A stretch of 5,923 bases of DNA from Gammaproteobacteria bacterium. Lineage in GTDB: Bacteria; Pseudomonadota; Gammaproteobacteria; SZUA-140. Shown piece by piece: positions 1 to 5,895 of the stretch. The notes under the pieces are model-generated. The model did no database searches. It saw only the letters and a list, made by a program, of their open reading frames with translations, and was not told the DNA's origin. Positions within the stretch are counted from its first letter, which is position 1, and the number at the start of each line of letters is the position of its first letter. The stretch lies in NCBI GenBank assembly GCA_003230195.1, contig QIHH01000077.1:1-5923 (forward strand), written 5' to 3'. A program made the translations under genes and the position numbers.

Positions 1-84
1 ACAGACCTGAATCAGGCGGTCTGATAGCGTTGATTTTCCGTGATCGATATGGGCAATGATCGAGAAATTACGTATGTGCTTCAT
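1..84 (-). CDS. lepA: LepA (elongation factor 4), N-terminal fragment cut by window edge
   Basis: Ribosome-bound translational GTPase (EF4) of the cytoplasm, related to EF-G. Only the first 28 codons are in the window; the gene runs off the left edge. The translated start reads [18 protein letters not shown], with the G1/P-loop (AHIDHGKST, residues 11-19) that typifies LepA and separates it from EF-G and TypA in detail. The start is the ATG at 84-82. No strong Shine-Dalgarno sequence is visible upstream, and no other in-frame start codon occurs just before it. The gene lies downstream of mucD on the same strand, as in Pseudomonas, but behind a terminator-like hairpin, so it may be only partly co-transcribed with the stress operon. 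The identity is firm from the N-terminal motif; nothing can be said about the rest of the protein. Confidence 0.93.
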
Positions 85-127
85 TATGTAGGCAAACTCA
101 GAGCGGGAGTGACCCCGGAAATTCCAG

Positions 128-166
128 AAAAGAAGGGGGAATTCTAAACGATTCCCCCCTTTTCTT
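128..166 (-). terminator. Probable Rho-independent terminator after mucD
   Basis: Inverted repeat with arms 135-142 (GGGGGAAT) and 151-158 (ATTCCCCC) around an 8-base loop. It extends imperfectly outward through A/T pairs with one extra C in the right arm. Read on the minus strand, which is the direction of mucD, the stem is followed by a pyrimidine run (TTCTTTTCT), giving the usual stem plus U-tract. It lies about 50-90 bases past the mucD stop and before lepA, so it probably ends or attenuates the rpoE operon transcript. The plus-strand side is also T-rich, but no plus-strand gene ends here. A second, overlapping hairpin is possible with 182-192 (see findings). Confidence 0.65.
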
Positions 167-218
167 ATATCATTTCCGTTCGAAAAAGGGGGAAAAAACG
201 ATTTATTGTCGTTATCGC

Positions 219-1682
219 TTATTCATCTTCCATAAGCTTTAGCGCCAGAAAGACAGGGCCACTGTGACGCTGCACTAATACCGGAACAGAGCGCCCTTCT
301 TTTAACCCCTCCACAATCGCTTTAAAGCCTTTAATATCGTCAATATTCTGATTATCCATCATTACAATGATATCCCCTTTACGTAGACCCGCATGTGCGG
401 CTGGGCCACGACCGACTGAATCAACGTAAACACCTGATTTTCCCTCTTCAAGAATCTCTTTTTGCACCTCCTCAAGCTCGGACACGATCAACACCAAACG
501 CTCAATTTCAATCTCATTATTGGGGTTTTTCTGGGTTGTTGAGAGCCTCAAATCATCATCTAACGGCAATTCACCGATTTCCACATCAATCATGATCGAC
601 TTCCCTTCACGAACGATGCTGGTCTCAATCGTTTCACCGACACGGGTACTGCCAACCATTGGTGGTAATGCAGAGGAGCTCACCACCTCTTGCCCATTGA
701 AGGCAACAATCACATCACCGATCTTGATCCCAGCAGCTTCAGCCGGGCTTTCAGCAATCACTTTTGCTACCAGCGCACCAATCGGTTTCTCCATTTCAAA
801 CGATTCAGCTAATTCCCGAGTGACATCCTGAATCAAAATCCCGAACCAGCCGCGAGTCACTCGGCCTGAATCCTTCAACTGATCAACCACATTCATTGCC
901 ATATCCATCGGGATGGCAAATGAAAGTCCCATAAAACCACCGGTGCGACTATAAATCTGGGAATTAATGCCAATCACTTCTCCGTCTAAATTAAATAGCG
1001 GGCCACCTGAATTACCTGGATTAATTGCCACATCCGTCTGGATAAAAGGGACATAATTTTCACTAGGTAAACTTCGTCCTTTTGCACTCACAATACCCGC
1101 GGTAACGGTATGGTCAAAACCAAAAGGCGAACCAATGGCCAGCACCCACTCACCTACTTTGAGCGCGTTTGAATCGCCGATTTTAACAATCGGCAAGTCG
1201 TCAGCATCGATTTTTAGCAATGCCACATCACTGCGCTTATCCATGCCGATCACCTCGGCAATAAATTCACGTCGATCACTGAGTCGAACAATAATTTCAT
1301 CCGCCTCTTTAATCACATGATTATTGGTCAGCACATAACCATCTTCGGAGATGATAAAACCGGAGCCAAGTGATTTGGCATCAAAAAGGTCAGGATGACC
1401 ATCACGCCCTCCTCTCTCTTTATCACCAAAAAAGCGCTTCAGAAAATCATCAAGAGGTACGCCCGGCGGAATGCCGTGTGGTCGCTCAGGTTGTTCACTA
1501 CGTGTTACTCTCTGCGAGGTACTAATATTGACTACCGCAGTGCTATGTGCCTCGACCAACCCTGTAAAGTCTGGCAATCCCAGCGTATTTTTCGCTGCCC
1601 AGCTATTATTGATAGTAGCTGCCAGCAACATGAGTGTAAATGCAACAAAGGCCCCCGCCTTTATTGTTACCAAGTTTCTCAT
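219..1682 (-). CDS. mucD: Periplasmic Do/HtrA-family serine endoprotease (MucD/DegP/DegQ type)
   Basis: Periplasmic HtrA protease and probable chaperone that degrades misfolded envelope proteins. The 487-residue length is normal for the family. Residues 1 to about 29 form a signal peptide with a hydrophobic core and a likely cleavage site after SWA. The trypsin-like domain spans roughly 35-270, with catalytic triad His122 (TNNHVI), Asp152 (RSDVALL) and Ser225 (GNSGGP), all intact. A proline-, glycine- and charge-rich loop at about 60-102 matches the variable LA-loop region. Two PDZ domains follow, at about 278-370 ([10 protein letters not shown] onward) and 395-482 ([16 protein letters not shown]). 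The protein has no cysteine, so it lacks the LA-loop disulfide known in E. coli DegP. The start ATG is preceded by AGAGAGG about four bases upstream. It lies 26 bases after rseC in the sigma-E operon, matching Pseudomonas mucD. Its position suggests RpoE-dependent expression. DegS/AlgW-type function is less likely because there are two PDZ domains. Confidence 0.94.
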
Positions 1683-1708
1683 AACACCTCTCTACCTTTG
1701 ATCTATTA

Positions 1709-2209
1709 TCATTCCTGCCGATTCAGGACAGGATTACTTTTAAATTCAATACGAGTTTCACTCGGCACGTTACGCAGTATCTCTGGTTGGCAAACATCGC
1801 TCTGACGTAGATTATTTGTGTAACGACGCAGCCAGATAAAACCAGCCGCAAGACCTAGCATCGCCGCCAGAATGGTAACACCTTCCGATTGCCCTCCCCA
1901 CAAGCGAGCACCGATCATTTCACCGATTCCGGCACAAAGCAACATCAGCACAAGCGGCACCACATACGCCACAAACGAGCCTTTTAATAACCACGCTTCA
2001 TCGATGCCAATCACCACTTGCTCGTTGACCTTGGCATTCGTATGGTTTACTGCTCTGAGCTGCACGGCTTTTCGTCCAAAAACCTTGCTCAGCGATGCCG
2101 TGCCACACCCTTTATTGACTACGCATGACTCACAGGTGGATTTTCGCTGTGTTTCCACTAGCGCATAATGACCTTCAATTGCGACTACACGTGCCTGTTC
2201 TTCAATCAT
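1709..2209 (-). CDS. rseC: RseC/MucC-family inner-membrane protein, positive regulator of sigma-E
   Basis: Small inner-membrane protein of the RseC/MucC family, 166 residues. In E. coli RseC is a mild positive modulator of sigma-E activity, and its homologue RsxC-operon partners are linked to SoxR reduction; the exact mechanism is not settled. The sequence shows the family signature near the N-terminus, CESCVVNKGCG (Cys26, Cys29, Cys35). Two hydrophobic segments follow at about 76-99 and 110-127, then WLRR and a soluble C-terminal tail. From memory, E. coli RseC has a further cysteine just before this cluster, where this protein has residues VETQRKST. Other cysteines are Cys92 (in the first membrane segment) and Cys140. 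The ATG lies 10 bases after the rseB stop with no strong ribosome binding site, which suggests translational coupling to rseB. Position between rseB and mucD supports the call. Confidence 0.9.
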   Translation of the reverse strand: MIEEQARVVAIEGHYALVETQRKSTCESCVVNKGCGTASLSKVFGRKAVQLRAVNHTNAKVNEQVVIGIDEAWLLKGSFVAYVVPLVLMLLCAGIGEMIGARLWGGQSEGVTILAAMLGLAAGFIWLRRYTNNLRQSDVCQPEILRNVPSETRIEFKSNPVLNRQE

Positions 2210-2219
2210 AACGTTTCAC

Positions 2220-3218
2220 TCAATGGATATTCACGGCAGTATGATGGACTGATTTTCCAATTAATTCTAGCGTTTTAAGTGGCACCTCACCGACCACTAC
2301 CACCTGATAATCATCGTTTTCAGCAAAATAGGCATTCATCGCACCACGCTGAGAGACACCGTTAAACGCACCATTTTCTGTTTGTTTTTCAATGAATACA
2401 GAAACAGCAGCCAGCCCATCAGAAAACACAATGTGCTCAAAAGGCGACTCTTGCGGGTTAGTACTACGCCGATAGCTAGCCAACTCGAACCCTGTGGGTA
2501 TAAATTTAACCGTCCAGTTTTGAATGTCGTGGATATTGGATGGCTGCTGTTTCAGAAGCGCCTTGTCCGGCATAGCCTGATCGCTGAACTCGTTCAACAT
2601 CAACTGTACATCAAGAGGCATCGTCTCTCCAAAAACCTCGATATTTGAGTAGATCATCTGTTCAAGTACCTCACCATTAACGGCTAAATGCTCTGATTTC
2701 AGTAAAATCCCACTCTGCTGATCAATCCACATGCGATACCCATAGCGGTATTGATCCAGCGGAGTAATCACCAATTTCTGGCTAGCCCTGCCTGCAATGC
2801 GCGACACTTCAGCCAAGGTTAATTGATAATAATGCCCAATTTCATCAATGCGGTCGCGCAAAGATTTCCCGGCTTTATTAACCACCTGAGGGTTATCAGA
2901 TTTTAGCGGTACTTCACTATCAGGTATAAGACATTGTACATAATGAGGATTTCTAATTACCTCGCCAGGCGCACCATTTTGAGCGCTTAAATATTCCATC
3001 ATACCGTGCTCGCCTTTAGCCCTAACGATATTCATCACCACCATTTCATTTTGGTGACGGTAGACCAGGGTACCCTGGTAGCTGGTAGAATGTTCGGCTT
3101 TGATCATTTTCTGTAACCAGCCTTTTACGATCACAGATTCATCTGCCGCATAACTGATGCTCATTGGCACCAAGAACACCGATAACAGCAAGGTTAAACG
3201 ACGAGAAGCGGATGACAT
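2220..3218 (-). CDS. rseB: RseB/MucB, periplasmic regulator of the anti-sigma factor RseA
   Basis: Periplasmic protein that binds the periplasmic part of RseA and shields it from the initiating site-1 protease; in E. coli it also senses lipopolysaccharide intermediates. The protein is 332 residues from the ATG at 3218-3216. A longer frame starting at a TTG (3227) adds only three residues and has no better ribosome binding site, so ATG is preferred. A signal peptide covers about 1-24 (cleavage after SYA). The mature protein has the two MucB/RseB domains: a lipoprotein-carrier-like N-terminal domain at about 30-205 (SYQGTLVYRH near its start, YRYGYRMWID in the middle) and a smaller C-terminal domain at about 225-330 (FIPTGFELA, HIVFSDGLAAVSVFIE). 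One cysteine, Cys96. The 84-base gap after rseA is the widest in the operon, and the start overlaps the stop of a possible 10-codon leader frame (TGATG). Confidence 0.93.
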   Translation of the reverse strand: MSSASRRLTLLLSVFLVPMSISYAADESVIVKGWLQKMIKAEHSTSYQGTLVYRHQNEMVVMNIVRAKGEHGMMEYLSAQNGAPGEVIRNPHYVQCLIPDSEVPLKSDNPQVVNKAGKSLRDRIDEIGHYYQLTLAEVSRIAGRASQKLVITPLDQYRYGYRMWIDQQSGILLKSEHLAVNGEVLEQMIYSNIEVFGETMPLDVQLMLNEFSDQAMPDKALLKQQPSNIHDIQNWTVKFIPTGFELASYRRSTNPQESPFEHIVFSDGLAAVSVFIEKQTENGAFNGVSQRGAMNAYFAENDDYQVVVVGEVPLKTLELIGKSVHHTAVNIH

Positions 3219-3250
3219 CACAAGCAAAAACAGCGGTAATTAGTTTTCAT
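3218..3250 (-). other. Possible 10-codon leader frame overlapping the rseB start
   Basis: A short reading frame, MKTNYRCFCL, begins at the ATG at 3250-3248. It ends in a TGA whose last base is the first base of the rseB ATG (TGATG at 3220-3216). The rseB start itself has no visible Shine-Dalgarno sequence, so re-initiation from this frame would be one way to translate rseB. However, the short frame also lacks a clear ribosome binding site, and such a short frame can occur by chance. This is a candidate only. Confidence 0.2.
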
Positions 3251-3302
3251 GGTTAGCAGTATAGAACTTATATGCAGAAAATAGGTATTGAATGGGAAAT
3301 AT

Positions 3303-3989
3303 TTACTGAGTCCTCTCATAACCCACCAAGCGAACATAAGGAAGCATCCCGCTCTGTGATGGCATCGCGATCGAGTGCTCATTATGGTTGATGATATAAC
3401 GATTAAGCTTTTCGTTGGGCATCGTTGAATGAGGGTAACGACTTTGAACAACAACGGGTTCCTGCTTCACTACTTGATGACGCCATGAAATATCGTCTAA
3501 AACGGGTGCAGGTGTTATTTGAGGTTGGTGGGCAACGGTTATCGGGGTGATCACTGGCGATAATGACTCGCCCTGATTAAGCTGGAACAACCCCGTAATC
3601 GCAACCACACTGATGGATGCCGCTACTGCATAGCCAAAGATGGGGCTTTTAATCTGCGTAACGACGGGTACGATATTAGTAATTTCAGGGCTGTCAGTTG
3701 TTATTGGAGTAACCGCGTCACTTTGATGCACAGACTCACTGGCAATCGCGGCACTGATATTGGTTGAGAGGTCGGGATAAAGTGTGTCTGGCAGGTTATG
3801 GCGCATTGCTTCACCAATCAAATGATACTGATCCCAGCTCACGCTACCACTACCAGCATTCATTTCGGGTAATATTTTTGCGCATTCATCTCGACTAAGC
3901 TCACCATCGACCATCGATGAAATTTTTTCCTGCAGGCTACCCGTTTCAGTCTCTGATGAACCTTCTGAGAGCGTATCTACTTTTGACAT
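3303..3989 (-). CDS. rseA: RseA/MucA anti-sigma-E factor, single-pass membrane protein
   Basis: Inner-membrane anti-sigma factor that sequesters RpoE in the cytoplasm and is destroyed by stepwise proteolysis on envelope stress. The protein has 228 residues from the ATG at 3989-3987. A GTG at 3998 would add three residues, but it overlaps the best Shine-Dalgarno sequence, so ATG is chosen. The cytoplasmic anti-sigma domain is at about 20-75: EKISSMVDGELSRDEC, then SWDQYHLIGEAMRHNLP, the conserved sigma-binding part. A serine/threonine-rich linker follows, then one membrane segment at about 116-135 (FGYAVAASISVVAITGLF). The periplasmic domain of about 90 residues starts with a Val/Thr/Pro-rich stretch and ends with the family motif LPYVRLVGY. 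It contains NRYIINHNEHS, like MucA/RseA C-terminal regions. In E. coli the periplasmic part is cut by DegS and bound by RseB; cut sites here are not identified. It lies 35 bases after rpoE. Confidence 0.92.
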   Translation of the reverse strand: MSKVDTLSEGSSETETGSLQEKISSMVDGELSRDECAKILPEMNAGSGSVSWDQYHLIGEAMRHNLPDTLYPDLSTNISAAIASESVHQSDAVTPITTDSPEITNIVPVVTQIKSPIFGYAVAASISVVAITGLFQLNQGESLSPVITPITVAHQPQITPAPVLDDISWRHQVVKQEPVVVQSRYPHSTMPNEKLNRYIINHNEHSIAMPSQSGMLPYVRLVGYERTQ

Positions 3990-3995
3990 AATTAA

Positions 3996-4001
3996 CACCT
4001 A
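3996..4001 (-). promoter_or_regulatory. Ribosome binding site that fixes the rseA start
   Basis: TAGGTG on the minus strand, six bases before the ATG at 3989-3987. It contains the upstream GTG that would otherwise be the longest start, which argues that the ATG is the real initiator. Confidence 0.6.
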
Positions 4002-4024
4002 AGTATGCGTCTAACTCATCTGCT

Positions 4025-4597
4025 TTAATTCAAAAGCGTCTTCAATTTAACCTGTATTGTTTCTCGCGCCCTGAAAATTCGTGAGCGTACCGTGCCGACA
4101 GGACATCCCATCACCTCAGCAATCTCTTCATAACTCATTCCTTCCAGTTCTCGCAGCGTGATCGCAGTACGTAAATCCTCCGACAGCCCTTCAATCGTCT
4201 CGCTCACCACACGCTGAATTTCATCTTTGAGCAGCAATCGCTCTGGTGTTGCCTGTTCCTTAAGCGCTAAACTCCCTTCAAACTGCTCTGCATCACTCAC
4301 ATCTAGATCCACACTGGGCGGTCGTCGCCCCTGTGATACCAGATGGTTTTTTGCCGTATTCACCGCAATCCGATACAACCAAGTGTAAAATGCACTATCC
4401 CCACGAAAATTAGGTAACGCTCGATAAGCCTTAATAAAGGCATCCTGAGTCACATCTTGCACATCTGCCGAGTTACTCAGAAAGCGAGAAACCAGTGCAA
4501 CGATACGGTGCTGGTATTTTTTTACAAGGATATCAAATGCTTGTTTATCTCCATCCTGTACACGCTCAACCAGATACTGGTCGGTTTTATTATCCAT
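4025..4597 (-). CDS. rpoE: ECF sigma factor sigma-E (RpoE/AlgU)
   Basis: Extracytoplasmic-function sigma factor that directs RNA polymerase to envelope-stress promoters. From the ATG at 4597-4595 the protein has 190 residues and begins MDNKTDQYLVERVQDGDKQA, close to the usual RpoE/AlgU N-terminus and length (about 190-193). An in-frame ATG at 4639 would add 14 residues (MNAVRLMLFSGPVR) unlike the family and without a ribosome binding site, so it is rejected; an AGGG lies nine or ten bases before the chosen ATG. Sigma region 2 is at about 10-85, with DVQDVTQDAFIKAYRAL at 45-61 and FYTWLYRIAVNTAKNHL at 70-86. Sigma region 4 is at about 130-180, with a helix-turn-helix at 157-178 (EEIAEVMGCPVGTVRSR) that reads the -35 element. 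First gene of the operon; probably autoregulated through a promoter just upstream. Nothing suggests damage. Confidence 0.95.
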   Translation of the reverse strand: MDNKTDQYLVERVQDGDKQAFDILVKKYQHRIVALVSRFLSNSADVQDVTQDAFIKAYRALPNFRGDSAFYTWLYRIAVNTAKNHLVSQGRRPPSVDLDVSDAEQFEGSLALKEQATPERLLLKDEIQRVVSETIEGLSEDLRTAITLRELEGMSYEEIAEVMGCPVGTVRSRIFRARETIQVKLKTLLN

Positions 4598-4648
4598 GCG
4601 GACAGGCCCTGAAAACAACATCAGCCTGACAGCGTTCATTCATATTCA

Positions 4649-4677
4649 TACGACAACTTAAATATTATTTGGTTCAG
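4649..4677 (-). promoter_or_regulatory. Candidate sigma-E-type promoter of the rpoE operon
   Basis: On the minus strand, CTGAACC (4677-4671) resembles the sigma-E -35 element GGAACTT, sharing the GAAC core. TCGTA (4653-4649), 17 bases away, starts with the TC expected of the -10 element (TCTGA or TCAAA types). Spacing is one base longer than in the best E. coli promoters. Transcription would begin near 4642, about 45 bases before the chosen rpoE ATG; the longer rpoE start at 4639 would then have almost no leader. RpoE autoregulation is established for the family, but this site is an eye match only. Confidence 0.35.
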
Positions 4678-4883
4678 GGATTATTAGAAAATTTATTTTG
4701 ATCCATTGATCTTTAATCGCAAGGGCTTAGAATCATACTAATATAATTATGGGAATCACTCCAGTGTTCTCTAACTCCTAAACAAGCCCGCGCGAATATA
4801 CCTGACATTTCAAGTCAAGCATAGTACTTGTTTAAATAATGTAAGCTTGGGCAAACAACGACCAACCACTCACCCACGTACTG

Positions 4884-4889
4884 TATAAT
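4884..4889 (+). promoter_or_regulatory. Candidate -10 element for hslO
   Basis: A perfect TATAAT lies 53 bases before the hslO ATG, giving a leader of about 45-50 bases. No good -35 hexamer is present 16-18 bases upstream. In E. coli hslO belongs to the heat-shock regulon. A sigma-32-like pair (CTTGGGC at 4846-4852 and CCCACGTA at 4873-4880) was considered, but its 20-base spacing is too long. Confidence 0.35.
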
Positions 4890-4942
4890 CACCATAATCA
4901 AGCCCCTGTCACTCAACACCACCTTAGAAAGTACACATTAAT

Positions 4943-5782
4943 ATGAAAGACGCAGATGCCCTGCAGCGCTTCCTGTTTGAAAATAGCAACGTTCGCGGCA
5001 CTTTTATTCATCTCCAGGCAAGCTACAAGAGTGCTAAGGATCGATACGATTACCCAGAACCAGTAGCACAACCACTGGGGCAGGCACTCGCGGCCAGCAC
5101 CCTGCTCAGCTCAACCATCAAGTTCAAAGGCTCACTCATCTTACAGGTACAATCGAATGGCCCCATTAATATGCTAGTGGCTCAATGTGATGACCAGCGG
5201 CACATTCGCGGCCTGGCTCGCTGGCAACAGGCGATCAAGGGCGAATCACTCACAGATATTTTTGGCGAAGGCCGCATCACCATCACCATCAATAGCGAAC
5301 AAAATAAAGACCGCTATCAGGGCGTGGTCGAACTAGAGGGTGCTAGTTTAAGTGAAGCGATCGAGCGTTATTTCCAGCAATCCGAACAGCTCAACACCCG
5401 CTTATGGCTATTCGCAGACCAACAGCAAGCGGTAGGGTTGCTGCTACAACAACTCCCCGGAGAAGCACCAGACGATCACTTTTGGCAGCACATCGAAACA
5501 CTGGGCGAAACCCTCACCAGTGGCGAACTGCTACAACTCAGTTCAACTGAGATCCTGCAGCGCCTCTTTCACGAGGAGGATATCCGTCTTTTCGAGCCAG
5601 AACCCGTCAGTTTTCACTGTGGCTGTAGCAGTGAAAAGATCAGCGCTATGATACGCGCCCTCGGTTACGACGAAGCCCAGTCAATCCTCAAAGAACAGGG
5701 AAAGATTGAAGTGGGCTGTGAGTTTTGTAACCAGCAGTACACGTTTGATGCGGTTGATACCGACGTGTTGTTTGCCAGTTGA
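4943..5782 (+). CDS. hslO: Hsp33, redox-regulated molecular chaperone
   Basis: Cytoplasmic holdase chaperone that is off when reduced and zinc-bound, and switches on by disulfide formation under oxidative stress, preventing protein aggregation. The protein is 279 residues, slightly shorter than the roughly 290 of E. coli. The N-terminal substrate-binding domain covers about 1-180, with family motifs near RGTFIHLQASY (18-28) and the GQALAASTLLSSTIKFKGSL stretch (46-65). A linker follows at about 181-220. The C-terminal redox switch domain holds the four zinc-binding cysteines, Cys226 and Cys228 (HCGCS) and Cys259 and Cys262 (CEFC), all present. The ATG at 4943 fits the family N-terminus (DALQRFLFENSNVRG); the ribosome binding site is weak. 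It is transcribed away from the rpoE operon. No terminator follows: CRISPR repeat sequence begins 33 bases after the stop. Confidence 0.95.
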   Translation: MKDADALQRFLFENSNVRGTFIHLQASYKSAKDRYDYPEPVAQPLGQALAASTLLSSTIKFKGSLILQVQSNGPINMLVAQCDDQRHIRGLARWQQAIKGESLTDIFGEGRITITINSEQNKDRYQGVVELEGASLSEAIERYFQQSEQLNTRLWLFADQQQAVGLLLQQLPGEAPDDHFWQHIETLGETLTSGELLQLSSTEILQRLFHEEDIRLFEPEPVSFHCGCSSEKISAMIRALGYDEAQSILKEQGKIEVGCEFCNQQYTFDAVDTDVLFAS

Positions 5783-5815
5783 ATTCAAAACTCGTGACAT
5801 CAAGGCGTAAATAGA

Positions 5816-5844
5816 CGGTTCATCCCCACGCATGTGGGGAACAC
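5816..5844 (-). CRISPR. Solitary type I-E CRISPR repeat (29 bases)
   Basis: Read on the minus strand the unit begins GTGTTCCCCACATGCG and ends GGGGATGAACCG. This is the canonical type I-E (Cas6e-processed) repeat pattern GTGTTCCCC...GGGGATNAACCG, with a hairpin stem CCCCAC/GTGGGG around a four-base loop. It is 29 bases long, the standard I-E size. No second I-E repeat lies at the expected 61-base period on either side: the right-hand position (about 5877-5905) does not match, and the left-hand position falls in hslO. It is therefore either an isolated relic or the last unit of a disrupted array. Both the match to the I-E class and the lack of a partner are directly visible. No cas gene is in the window. 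Confidence 0.8.
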
Positions 5845-5858
5845 ATTTTAATGCTGTC

Positions 5859-5886
5859 TGTCAACAACGGTCGAAAACTGAGCCAC
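5859..5886 (+). mobile_element. Possible IS21-family insertion sequence end (remnant)
   Basis: The segment starts TGTCAACAACGG and continues CGAAAACTGAGCCAC. From memory, IS21-family terminal repeats typically start with TG, and the family has subterminal repeats of the form AAAACTGNNCCAC. Only one such copy is visible before the type I-F repeat, and no istA/istB coding sequence is in the window. It could be a solo or truncated end, the end of another TGT-bordered element such as a Tn7-like transposon, or chance. It lies exactly between the two CRISPR repeats. Confidence 0.25.
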
Positions 5887-5895
5887 AAAGAGTGT

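Larger units (their letters stand above)
4598..4942. other. Divergent intergenic region between rpoE and hslO
   Basis: About 345 bases separate the chosen rpoE start from the hslO start. The region is AT-rich in its left two thirds and must carry the outward promoters for both genes. I see a candidate sigma-E-like site near rpoE and a TATAAT near hslO. There is also a small inverted repeat CAAGT/ACTTG (4811-4815 and 4826-4830) with a 10-base spacer that could be an operator but is short enough to be chance. I find no convincing gene, tRNA or other structured RNA in it. Confidence 0.6.

Noticed and set aside
395..2168. Several plus-strand open frames of 60-136 codons opposite mucD and rseC.
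   Set aside because: They lie antisense to well-supported genes, have low-complexity serine/threonine-rich translations and match no family I know.
3228..3302. Internal promoter before rseB (TATACT near 3260).
   Set aside because: No acceptable -35 element at 16-18 bases and no sigma-E-like motif.
3219..3454. A 78-codon minus-strand frame overlapping the end of rseA and the start of rseB.
   Set aside because: Mostly a shadow in another frame of rseA, with no recognisable protein features. Only its last ten codons, outside rseA, were kept as a possible leader.
4598..4639. Longer rpoE start at the ATG at 4639.
   Set aside because: The extra 14 residues do not resemble the family, there is no ribosome binding site, and it lies almost on the candidate transcription start.
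4846..4880. Heat-shock sigma-32 promoter for hslO (CTTGGGC and CCCACGTA).
   Set aside because: The 20-base spacer is well outside the usual range and both elements match poorly.
5751..5765. CGGTTGATACCGACG at the hslO 3' end matches 12 of the 15 bases at one end of the I-E repeat, 65 bases away from it.
   Set aside because: It encodes normal Hsp33 C-terminal residues, the other half of the repeat does not match, and 65 bases is not the 61-base I-E period. Probably coincidence.
5816..5855. Intrinsic terminator for hslO formed by the I-E repeat hairpin.
   Set aside because: On the plus strand the stem is followed by AACACATTTTAA rather than a direct T run. It may slow polymerase but is not a convincing terminator.
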